From Catellatospora bangladeshensis (GTDB lineage: Bacteria; Actinomycetota; Actinomycetes; Mycobacteriales; Micromonosporaceae): a DNA stretch of 64,000 nt. The notes beneath the pieces were generated by a model. It saw only the letters and a program-made list of their open reading frames with translations, ran no database searches and was not told the origin of the DNA. Of the stretch, positions 24,532 to 31,834 are shown piece after piece. Position 1 is the stretch's first letter; each line of letters opens with the position of its first letter. The stretch is taken from assembly GCF_016862575.1 (NCBI RefSeq), contig NZ_BONF01000002.1:1-64000 (forward strand), written 5' to 3'. A program made the position numbers and the translations under genes.

Positions 24532-25620
24532 TCAGGAGAAGAGGATGACCGAGCGGGCGCCTTCGCCGCGGGACATGCGGGCGAAGGCCTCCGGGGCCTC
24601 GTCGAGGGTGATCCGGTCGGTGATGAGCGCCGCCGGGTCGAGGTCGCCGGCCAGGACCTGGCGGGCCAGGCCGGGCAGGTCGCGGTCGGGGTCGGAGTTG
24701 CCGTACACCGACGAGCGCAGCGTGCGGGCCGAGTGGAACACGTCCAGCGCGGCGAGGCTGACCATGTCGTCCTTGGCGCCCATGCCGACGACGGTCACCT
24801 GGCCGCCGCGCCGGGTGGCCCGCCAGGCCGCGCGGATGGTCGCGGCCCGGCCCACGCACTCGAAGGCGTGATCCGCGCCGCGGCGTTCGGTCAGCCCGCG
24901 CACCTGGCCGCTCAGCTCGTCGCCGGAGACCAGGAAGTGGGTCGCCCCGGCGGCCAGGGCCAGCTCCCGCTTGGCGTCGGAGACGTCCACGGCGATCACC
25001 GCACCGGCCCCGGCGGCGCGCGCCGCCATCACCGTGGACAGCCCGACCCCGCCCAGCCCGATGACCAGCGCGGACTCGCCGGGCCGCAGCGCGGCGGTAC
25101 GCAGCACCGCGCCTACCCCGGTGAGCACCGCACAGCCGAGCAGCGCCGCGGTGTGGAACGGCAGCTCCTCGGGCACCGCGATGACGGCGTGGTCGCCCAC
25201 CACGACCTCCTCGGCGAGCGCGCCGAGACCGAGGGTGACGTTCAGTGGCGTACCGTCGGCGAGAGTGCCCCGGGGCGTGCTCGCGACGCCCGCGGTCTCG
25301 CACAGCCACGGCTGCTCGTGGGTGCAGAACCAGCAGCGGCGGCAGGGCGGCGCCCAGTTCAGCACCACGTGCGCGCCCACAGCGACCGACGCCTCCGGCC
25401 CCGCCGCGGTCACCACGCCCGCCGCCTCATGCCCCAGGACGAGGGGGTACGCCGCGGCGAGGGTCCCGTTCACCATGGACAGATCGGAGTGGCACACCCC
25501 GGCGGCACGGATGCGCACGCGCACGTCACGCGGACCGAGCTCGGGCAGCACGATCGGCTCGACGGCCAGCGGCGCCCCGGCCCCGTGGCAGACCAGCGCG
25601 CGTACCGTCGCGGCGCTCAT
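24532..25620 (-). CDS. Zinc-dependent alcohol dehydrogenase
   Basis: The 362-residue MDR-family enzyme has catalytic zinc ligands Cys43 and His64 (GVCHSD, GHEAAG), the structural zinc set Cys93, Cys96, Cys99 and Cys107, and the nucleotide motif GLGGVG near residue 190, followed by an Asp (VDVSD) favouring NAD. It resembles class III-type dehydrogenases acting on primary alcohols. Its ATG overlaps the aldehyde dehydrogenase stop by 4 bp, so alcohol-to-acid oxidation by the pair is likely. Confidence 0.92.
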   Translation of the reverse strand: MSAATVRALVCHGAGAPLAVEPIVLPELGPRDVRVRIRAAGVCHSDLSMVNGTLAAAYPLVLGHEAAGVVTAAGPEASVAVGAHVVLNWAPPCRRCWFCTHEQPWLCETAGVASTPRGTLADGTPLNVTLGLGALAEEVVVGDHAVIAVPEELPFHTAALLGCAVLTGVGAVLRTAALRPGESALVIGLGGVGLSTVMAARAAGAGAVIAVDVSDAKRELALAAGATHFLVSGDELSGQVRGLTERRGADHAFECVGRAATIRAAWRATRRGGQVTVVGMGAKDDMVSLAALDVFHSARTLRSSVYGNSDPDRDLPGLARQVLAGDLDPAALITDRITLDEAPEAFARMSRGEGARSVILFS

Positions 25621-27077
25621 CGCTGGATCGCCTTGGTCTCGAGGAACTCCTGCAGCCCGTGCCGGCCCAGCTCGCGGCCGATGCCGGACTGCTTGTACCC
25701 GCCGAACGGGGCCAGCGGGTTGAACGGCGCCCCGTTGACGTCCACGGCGCCGGTGCGCAAACGCCGGGCCACAGCCAGCGCCCGTTCCTCGTCGCCGGAC
25801 CAGACCGCGCCGGCCAGGCCGTACCGGGAGTTGTTGGCGATGGCGACGGCCTCGTCGTCGGTGTCGAACGGGATCACCACCAGCACCGGCCCGAAGATCT
25901 CCTCCTGGGCCACCACGCTGTCCGGGTCCACATCGGCCAGCACCGTCGCCGCCACGAAGTGGCCCCGGTCCGGCACCGGCGCGTCCAGGCCGCCCGCGAT
26001 CAGCCGCGCCCCGTCGGCGAGCCCGCGCGCGATGTACCCACGCACCGTCTCGCGCTGCGCGGCCGAGGCCAGCGGCCCGAGCCGGGTGGCCGCGTCGAAC
26101 GGGTCGCCGGGCGTCTGCCCCGCGGCCGCCTCGGCGGCGATGGCCAGCGCCTCCTCGTACCGCGAGCGGTGCACCAGCATGCGGGTCCACGCGGTGCACG
26201 TCTGGCCCGAGTTGAGGAACGCGTTCCCGACGCCGGTCTTCACCGCGCGCCGCAGGTCGGCGTCCGCCAGGATCACGTTGGCCGACTTGCCGCCCAGCTC
26301 CAGCGACACCCGCGCGATGCGGTCGGCGGCCAGGTGCGAGATGCGCGCGCCGACCGCGGTCGAGCCGGTGAACGACACCAGGTCCACGTCGGGGTGCCCG
26401 GCGATGGCCGAGCCGACCACCGAACCCGGCCCGGTGACCAGGTTGGCCACGCCCGGCGGCAGGCCCGCCTCGTCGACCGCGTCGAACAGCAGGTACGCCA
26501 CCAGCGGGGTCAGGTCGGCGGGCTTGAGCACCACGGTGCAGCCCGCGGCCAGCGCGGCGGCCAGCTTGGCCACGATCTGGTGCAGCGGATAGTTCCACGG
26601 GGTGATCGCGCCGACCACGCCGACGGGCTCGCCCACGATCAGCGAGTTGCCGACGGTGTGCGTCGGCGCGGGTTCGGCGGCCAGCTCGGCGTACGACTTC
26701 AGCACGGTCAGCGGCAGGCCGGCCTGCACCTTGGCGGAGATCTTGAGGGGGGTGCCCAGCTCGCGGGCGACCGTGGCGGCGATGTTCTCGGCTCGCGCGG
26801 CCAAGGCGGTGTGCAGGCGGTTCAGGTGTGCCGCGCGCTCGGCCGGGGCCAGCGCCGACCACGGGCCGAACGCGGCCTTCGCGGCGGCGACGGCGCGGTC
26901 CACGTCCACCGTGTCACCGGCGGGCACGTGCGCGATCACCTGCTCGGTGGTCGGGTCCTCCACGGCGATGACGCCGGTGCCGTGCGGGGCGGTCCAGCGC
27001 CCGTCGATATAGAACGCGGTGCGGTCGGCGATCGGGGTGGTACGCCCCGGATGCGTCGCCGCGGCTGCCAGGTCCAT
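25617..27077 (-). CDS. NAD(P)-dependent aldehyde dehydrogenase
   Basis: The 486-residue enzyme has the full ALDH pattern: PWNYPLHQ near residue 155, FTGSTAVG, the Glu in LELGGKSAN, the catalytic Cys in FLNSGQTCTAW and EEIFGPVLVVIPF. It oxidises an aldehyde to the acid, presumably the product of the alcohol dehydrogenase encoded next. The ATG at 27077 has GAAGGGA upstream. The 19-bp operator at 27187-27205 lies 110 bp before it, tying the pair to the TetR at 27484. Confidence 0.92.
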   Translation of the reverse strand: MDLAAAATHPGRTTPIADRTAFYIDGRWTAPHGTGVIAVEDPTTEQVIAHVPAGDTVDVDRAVAAAKAAFGPWSALAPAERAAHLNRLHTALAARAENIAATVARELGTPLKISAKVQAGLPLTVLKSYAELAAEPAPTHTVGNSLIVGEPVGVVGAITPWNYPLHQIVAKLAAALAAGCTVVLKPADLTPLVAYLLFDAVDEAGLPPGVANLVTGPGSVVGSAIAGHPDVDLVSFTGSTAVGARISHLAADRIARVSLELGGKSANVILADADLRRAVKTGVGNAFLNSGQTCTAWTRMLVHRSRYEEALAIAAEAAAGQTPGDPFDAATRLGPLASAAQRETVRGYIARGLADGARLIAGGLDAPVPDRGHFVAATVLADVDPDSVVAQEEIFGPVLVVIPFDTDDEAVAIANNSRYGLAGAVWSGDEERALAVARRLRTGAVDVNGAPFNPLAPFGGYKQSGIGRELGRHGLQEFLETKAIQR

Positions 27078-27186
27078 GCGGTCCCTTCCCATCGGGCGGC
27101 CGTGCAGGGCGGGACCGCGGGGGAGCGGGGACGACGCCGTCGGGCCGCGATAGCGGGCGGGCTCCGGCCGATGGCCGAGGCCCGCA

Positions 27187-27205
27187 AAACTAGCGCTGCA
27201 AGTTT
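27187..27205 (-). promoter_or_regulatory. 19-bp operator for the second TetR, site 1
   Basis: AAACTAGCGCTGCAAGTTT has AAACT and AGTTT arms around nine bases. It matches the complement of the site at 28183-28201 at 17 of 19 positions. Its place upstream of the aldehyde/alcohol dehydrogenase operon suggests repression by the TetR at 27484. Confidence 0.8.
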
Positions 27206-27343
27206 CGACTGTAGTACGACTCCGCCCCGGGAACCAGGGTCGGGTCGCACGGTGCACGCCCGGAGCACGCCGGGCCTGGGACGGACGAGGCCGCCGTCCA
27301 CCGCGGCCGGGGTGTTTCGGTGCTCCCTCGGGCGGGTTCGGTC

Positions 27344-27410
27344 GAAGATCGCTGTCTCGTGTCAGAACCTGTGCTCAGGCCGCAGATCTTGACACGAACT
27401 AGCAATCATC
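27344..27410. repeat. Inverted repeat, family B, copy 2
   Basis: GAAGATCGCTGTCTCGTGTC pairs loosely with TTGACACGAACTAGCAATC. It is the most diverged intergenic copy, lying between the aldehyde dehydrogenase promoter and the tetR 3' end. Confidence 0.8.
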
Positions 27411-27483
27411 AGCGGCCGACGTGCCGAGACCCTCGGCGGACGGACTTAGGTAGGTTTCTGACCTGCCGAAACGTGCCGCACCG

Positions 27484-28119
27484 TCAGCGCGGGGCGACCG
27501 TGGCGTCGTACTCCCGGGACAAGCCGTCGATCAGCGCGTCCAGCCCGAGGGCGAACGCCCCTTCGTCGACGCTGTGTTGGTGCTCCGCCAGGCGATGGGC
27601 CTGGGACAGGTGCGGATAGTGCGCCGCGTACAACTCCGGATCCTCCACGAAGCCCCGCGCGAACGACCCCAGCGACGACCCCGCCACCAGGTACCGCATC
27701 ACCGCGCCGATGTGCGTGGCCCGCGCGGGCGGCCACCCCGCCTTGACCAGCGCCCCGTACACCGCGTCGGCCATGTGCAGCGCCGCCGGCCGCCGCCCCG
27801 GGCCCTGGGCCAGGAACGGGACGATGTTCGGATGCGCGGTGAGCGCCGCCCGGTACGACCGCGCCCACAGCTTCAGCGCGTCCCGCCAGTCGTGCGTGGT
27901 GAAGAACGACACGTCCACGCCCGCGATGATCGCGTCGGCGACCGCGTCCAGGATGTCGTCCTTGGTGGCGAAGTGGTTGTACAGCGACGGCCCGCGTACC
28001 CCCAGCTCGGCGGCCAGCCGGCGGGTCGAGAAGGCGGCCAGCCCGTCCGCGTCGATCATCGTGGCGGCCGTCTCGACGATGCGCTGCCGGCTCAGCAGGG
28101 CCTGGCTCGGCCGGGGCAT
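27484..28119 (-). CDS. TetR family regulator of the 24.5-33.4 kb genes
   Basis: The 211-residue protein has a classical TetR helix-turn-helix (RIVETAATMIDADG, STRRLAAELGVRGPSLYNHF, residues 12-50) and a C-terminal domain resembling TetR_C regulators (ALKLWARSYRAALTAHPNIVPFL). It is divergent from an acyl-CoA dehydrogenase gene with the shared operator at 28183-28201 between them, and a second copy lies upstream of the aldehyde dehydrogenase operon. The ligand is probably a CoA thioester or an acid/aldehyde from this pathway (inference). Confidence 0.9.
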   Translation of the reverse strand: MPRPSQALLSRQRIVETAATMIDADGLAAFSTRRLAAELGVRGPSLYNHFATKDDILDAVADAIIAGVDVSFFTTHDWRDALKLWARSYRAALTAHPNIVPFLAQGPGRRPAALHMADAVYGALVKAGWPPARATHIGAVMRYLVAGSSLGSFARGFVEDPELYAAHYPHLSQAHRLAEHQHSVDEGAFALGLDALIDGLSREYDATVAPR

Positions 28120-28182
28120 GGGCGGTTCTCCCTCTGTCGGTGCTCGCCCGAAACTCTGCCACAGCGGGGTCTGGACGCGATA

Positions 28183-28201
28183 AAACTTTCACCGCTAGTT
28201 T
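28183..28201. promoter_or_regulatory. 19-bp operator for the second TetR, site 2
   Basis: AAACTTTCACCGCTAGTTT lies in the 88-bp gap between the divergent tetR and acyl-CoA dehydrogenase genes and ends 6 bp before the dehydrogenase GTG. It should therefore block that gene's transcription directly. Confidence 0.82.
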
Positions 28202-28207
28202 ATTGGC

Positions 28208-29356
28208 GTGGACATGACACTGTCGCCGGAACACGCCGCGCTGCGCCGGCTCGCCGCCGAGTTCGTCGACCGCGAGGTGGCGCCGCACGCGGCCGAGTGG
28301 GACCGGCGCGAGAGCGTCGACCGCACCGTGGTCAAGCAGCTCGGCGAGCTGGGCTTCCTCGGCCTGACCGTCGCCGAGGAGCACGGCGGCAGCGGCGGCG
28401 ACCACCTGGCGTACTGCCTGGTGCTGGAGGAGCTGGGCCGGGGCGACTCGTCCGTGCGCGGGCTGGTGTCGGTCTCGCTGGGGCTGGTCGCCAAGAGCAT
28501 CTCGGCGTACGGCACCGACGCGCAGCGGCAGCGCTGGCTGCCCGGCCTGTGCGGGGGCGACCTGCTCGGCTGCTTCGCGCTGACCGAGCCGGGCACGGGC
28601 TCCGACGCCGCGTCGCTGACCACCCGCGCCGAGCGTGACGGCGACGGCTGGCGCCTCACCGGCTCGAAGATCTTCATCACCAACGGCACCTGGGCCGATG
28701 TGGCGCTGGTGTTCGCGCGCACCGGCGGGCCGGGGCCGCGCGGCGTCACCGCGTTCCTGGTGCCCACGGACGCGCCGGGGCTGACCCGGCGCGAGATCCA
28801 CGGCAAGCTCGGGCTGCGCGGCCAGCCCACCGCCGAGCTGGTGCTCGACGGGGTGCGGGTGCCCGGCGACGCGGTGCTCGGCACCGAGGGGCGCGGCTTC
28901 CACCTGGCCATGTCCACGCTGGACAAGGGCCGGATGTCGGTCGCGGCCGGGTGTGTCGGCATCGCGCAGGGCTGCCTGGACGCGTCGGTGGCGTACGCGA
29001 CGCAGCGCACCCAGTTCGGCAAGCCGATCGCGGCGTACCAGCTGGTCCAGCAGTTGATCTCGGATGTCGCGGTGGACACCGCGGCGGCCCGGCTGCTGGT
29101 GTGGCGGGTCGCCGACCTGATCGACCGGGGACAGCCGTTCGCGACCGAGGCGTCGATGGCGAAGCTGTTCGCCAGCGAGGCCGCGGTGCGCGCGGCGAAC
29201 AAGGCCCTCCAGGTGTTCGGCGGGTACGGCTACGTCGACGAGTACCCGGTCGGCAAGTACCTGCGCGACGCGCGGGTGACCACCCTCTACGAGGGCACCA
29301 GCCAGATCCAGCAGCTGCTGATCGGCCGCGCCCTCACCGGCGTGAACGCCTTCTGA
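28208..29356 (+). CDS. Acyl-CoA dehydrogenase
   Basis: The 382-residue enzyme is a complete acyl-CoA dehydrogenase: CFALTEPGTGSDAASLTT near residue 122, SKIFITNGTWADVALVFART, RTQFGKPIAAYQLVQQLI, QVFGGYGYVDEYPVGKYLRDARV and the catalytic Glu in YEGTSQIQ. It resembles short/branched-chain acyl-CoA dehydrogenases. The GTG at 28208 has no ribosome site and sits 6 bp after an operator, so a leaderless or very short leader transcript is likely; an ATG at 28214 is the alternative. A family A repeat separates it from the downstream SDR. Confidence 0.92.
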   Translation: MDMTLSPEHAALRRLAAEFVDREVAPHAAEWDRRESVDRTVVKQLGELGFLGLTVAEEHGGSGGDHLAYCLVLEELGRGDSSVRGLVSVSLGLVAKSISAYGTDAQRQRWLPGLCGGDLLGCFALTEPGTGSDAASLTTRAERDGDGWRLTGSKIFITNGTWADVALVFARTGGPGPRGVTAFLVPTDAPGLTRREIHGKLGLRGQPTAELVLDGVRVPGDAVLGTEGRGFHLAMSTLDKGRMSVAAGCVGIAQGCLDASVAYATQRTQFGKPIAAYQLVQQLISDVAVDTAAARLLVWRVADLIDRGQPFATEASMAKLFASEAAVRAANKALQVFGGYGYVDEYPVGKYLRDARVTTLYEGTSQIQQLLIGRALTGVNAF

Positions 29357-29366
29357 CCAGCGAGAC

Positions 29367-29421
29367 GTTAAGAAGGGCACCTTCTACTACGGATAGCGTT
29401 AAGAAGGTGCCCTTCCTTTCA
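29367..29421 (-). repeat. Inverted repeat, family A, copy 3
   Basis: This full-length copy lies between the dehydrogenase stop and the SDR start. Its AAGGAAGGG end faces the SDR gene and ends 3 bp before that gene's ribosome site AGGGAGG. The TGA at this end belongs to no sense gene, making this one of the two copies not fused to a stop codon. Confidence 0.95.
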
Positions 29422-29436
29422 AGGGAGGACATGAGC

Positions 29437-30198
29437 ATGGGGAACAGGTTCGGCGGGCGGGTCGCGGTGGTGACCGGGGGCGCGCAGGGCATCGGGGCGG
29501 CGACCGCGAAGCGGCTGGCCGGGGAGGGCGCCACGGTTGCCGTGGTGGATCTCAGTGAGGAGCGCAGCGAGGCGCTCGCGAAGGAGATCCGGGACGCCGG
29601 CGGGGTGGCCACGGGGTACGGGTGTGACGTCACGGATGAGGCGGCGGTGATCGCGACCGTCGATCGGGTGGTGGGAGATCACGGGCGGCTGGACATCCTG
29701 GTGAACAACGCGGGGATCACGCGGGACGATCTGCTGTTCAAGATGAGCGCGGCGGACTGGCACGCGGTGCTGAACACGAACCTGACCAGCATGTTCTATC
29801 TGTGCCAGGCGGTGCAGCAGCACATGGTGGGGCAGAAGTACGGCAAGATCGTGAATCTGAGCAGCCGGTCGGCGCTGGGCAACCGGGGGCAGGCCAACTA
29901 TGCGGCGGCCAAGGCGGGGGTGCAGGGGCTGACCGCGACGCTGGCGATCGAGCTGGGGCCGTTCAACATCTGCGTGAACGCGGTCGCGCCCGGTTACGTG
30001 GCCACCGCGATGACGGCCGCGACCGCCGAGCGGGTCGGTTCGACGGCTGAGGCGCACCAGCAGTGGGCGTCGGAGCACACGCCGCTGCGCCGGGTGGCCC
30101 AGCCCGAGGAGATCGCCTCGGTGATCGCGTTCCTGGCCAGCGACGACGCGTCGTTCGTGACCGGGCAGACCCTGTACGTCAACGGCGGAGCCCGCTAA
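29437..30198 (+). CDS. SDR, 3-oxoacyl-(ACP/CoA) reductase-like (FabG type)
   Basis: The 253-residue SDR is FabG-like: TGGAQGIGAATAKRL near residue 13, NNAGITRDDLLFKM, the catalytic Ser in NLSSRSALGN, YAAAKAG and the C-terminal FVTGQTLYVNGG. It probably acts as a 3-hydroxyacyl-CoA dehydrogenase in this pathway. The ATG at 29437 has GGGAGG 8 bp upstream; the ATG at 29431 is too close. Codon use is unlike its neighbours: GGG, GCG and T-ending codons are frequent, especially in the 5' half, which hints at a different origin or mutation bias next to the repeat. Confidence 0.9.
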   Translation: MGNRFGGRVAVVTGGAQGIGAATAKRLAGEGATVAVVDLSEERSEALAKEIRDAGGVATGYGCDVTDEAAVIATVDRVVGDHGRLDILVNNAGITRDDLLFKMSAADWHAVLNTNLTSMFYLCQAVQQHMVGQKYGKIVNLSSRSALGNRGQANYAAAKAGVQGLTATLAIELGPFNICVNAVAPGYVATAMTAATAERVGSTAEAHQQWASEHTPLRRVAQPEEIASVIAFLASDDASFVTGQTLYVNGGAR

Positions 30199-30221
30199 CA
30201 ACCACCGGAAAGAGGACCACT

Positions 30222-31394
30222 GTGGACTTCTCGCTCACCGACGAGGAGCGGGCGATCCGCGACACCGCCCGCGCGTTCATCCGCAAGGAGGTCGTGCCGC
30301 TGGAGCACGAGCTGCTGCGCCGCGAGCGGGCCGGACAGCCCGGCATCGAGCGTAGCGAGCTGCGCGAGCTGCAGCTCAAGGCGCGCGCCTTCGGCTTCTG
30401 GGGCCTGGCCACCCCGGAGGAGCACGGCGGCATGGACCTGCCCGCCGTCATGCAGTCGCTGATCTGGACCGAGGTCGGGCACACGCTGGTGCCGTTCCGC
30501 TTCGGCGGCGAGGCCGACAACATCCTGTTCCACGCCAACGACACGCAGCGCGCGGAGTACCTGCTGCCCACCATCGAGGGCGAGCGGGTGTCCTGCTTCG
30601 CCATCACCGAGCCGGGCGCCGGCTCCGACGCGGCGAACATCAAGATGTCCGCCCGCCGCGACGGCGACGACTGGATCCTCAACGGCGAGAAGACCTTCAT
30701 CACCAACGGCAACGACGCCGACTTCGCCATCGTCGTCGCGGTCACCGACAGGGACAAGGGGGTACGCGGCGGCGGCACCACCGCGTTCCTGGTGGACCGG
30801 GCGATGGGGTGGCGTTCGGAGCCGATCGCCACCATGGGCCCGGCGACCCCGGCCTCGCTGGTCTTCGACGACGTGCGGGTGCCCTCCCGCAACATCCTCG
30901 GCGAGGTCGGCCAGGGCTTCGAGCTGGGCATGCAGTGGATCGGCAAGGGTCGTTACATCATCCCGTCGCACGCGCTCGGCGTCGGCGAACGCGCCCTGCA
31001 GATGGCCGTCGACTACGCGAACACCCGGCAGACGTTCGGCCACCCGATCGCCGACTACCAGGCGATCCAGTGGATGATCGCGGACTCGGAGACGGAGCTG
31101 GAGGCGGCCCGCTGGCTGGTGCTGCGCGCCGCGTGGACGGTTGACCAGGGCCAGGACCCGCGCCACTCGTCCTCCATGGCCAAGCTCTACGGCGCCGGCA
31201 TGATCAACCGGCTGGTGGACCGGGTCATGCAGATCCACGGCGGCATGGGCTACACCCGTGAGCTGCCGGTGGAGCGCTGGTACCGCCAGATGCGGCTGCT
31301 GCGCATCTACGAGGGCACCGACGAGATGCAGCGCCTGATCATCTCCCGGGACCTGCTGCGCGGGTACACGAAGATAGGCGGGCACCTGGCATGA
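30222..31394 (+). CDS. Acyl-CoA dehydrogenase
   Basis: The 390-residue enzyme is a complete acyl-CoA dehydrogenase: CFAITEPGAGSDAANIKMSA, GEKTFITNGNDADFAIVVAV, RQTFGHPIADYQAIQWMIAD, QIHGGMGYTRELPVERWYRQMR and the catalytic Glu in YEGTDEMQR. The GTG at 30222 follows GGAAAGAGGA. Its last codons overlap the MaoC-like gene by 4 bp. With the SDR before it and the hydratase-like and synthetase genes after, it belongs to one operon of beta-oxidation steps. Confidence 0.92.
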   Translation: MDFSLTDEERAIRDTARAFIRKEVVPLEHELLRRERAGQPGIERSELRELQLKARAFGFWGLATPEEHGGMDLPAVMQSLIWTEVGHTLVPFRFGGEADNILFHANDTQRAEYLLPTIEGERVSCFAITEPGAGSDAANIKMSARRDGDDWILNGEKTFITNGNDADFAIVVAVTDRDKGVRGGGTTAFLVDRAMGWRSEPIATMGPATPASLVFDDVRVPSRNILGEVGQGFELGMQWIGKGRYIIPSHALGVGERALQMAVDYANTRQTFGHPIADYQAIQWMIADSETELEAARWLVLRAAWTVDQGQDPRHSSSMAKLYGAGMINRLVDRVMQIHGGMGYTRELPVERWYRQMRLLRIYEGTDEMQRLIISRDLLRGYTKIGGHLA

Positions 31395-31834
31395 GGGTGT
31401 TCACCTCCGCGCAGGAACTGGCCGCCGCCGTCGGCCAGTGCATCGGGCCCGGCCCCTGGCAGCGGGTGGACCAGGCACGGCTGGACGCGTTCGCCGACGC
31501 GACCGGCGGGCCGCGCTGCACCGGGCTGGGCGCGGCGGCGCCCGGCTACCTCACCCTGTCCCTGCTGCCGCTGCTGGTGCACGACGTGTACCGGTTCGAC
31601 AACGTGCGGCTGGGCGTGAACTACGGGGTCAACCGGGTGCGCTTCCCGGCGCCCGTGCCGGTGGGCGCCGCGATACGGCTGCTCGCCCGCATCGCCGAGG
31701 TCGAACCCGTGGACGATGGCATGCCGGGTGGCGTGCAGCTCATCACCCAGCTGACCATACGCGCCGACGGCCAGGACAAACCGTGCTGCGTCGCCGAGAC
31801 GGTCAGCCGCATCTACTTCGAGGAGGAGCCGTGA
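31391..31834 (+). CDS. MaoC-like hot-dog protein lacking the hydratase motif
   Basis: The 147-residue protein aligns by eye with NodN/MaoC-type (R)-specific enoyl-CoA hydratases: QARLDAFADATG, PGYLTLSLLPLL, GVNYGVNRVRFPAPVPVG. In active members ADATGD is followed by HQWIHVDPERA-like residues with the catalytic Asp and His. Here it reads ADATGGPRCTGLGAAAPGYLTLS, about ten residues shorter and without either. It is thus probably inactive as a hydratase, or has another role as a partner or thioester-binding subunit. It overlaps both neighbours by 4 bp, so expression is coupled. Confidence 0.8.
   Translation: MRVFTSAQELAAAVGQCIGPGPWQRVDQARLDAFADATGGPRCTGLGAAAPGYLTLSLLPLLVHDVYRFDNVRLGVNYGVNRVRFPAPVPVGAAIRLLARIAEVEPVDDGMPGGVQLITQLTIRADGQDKPCCVAETVSRIYFEEEP

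Larger units (their letters stand above)
27078..27483. other. Intergenic region before the aldehyde dehydrogenase
   Basis: This 406-bp gap carries the 19-bp operator (27187-27205) and a family B repeat (27344-27410). Weak open frames here have no family features and I see no gene. The last 70 bp follow the tetR stop. Confidence 0.6.

Noticed and set aside
27078-27483. Short open frames in the gap before the aldehyde dehydrogenase
   Set aside because: They lack ribosome sites and family features and run through the operator and a family B repeat.
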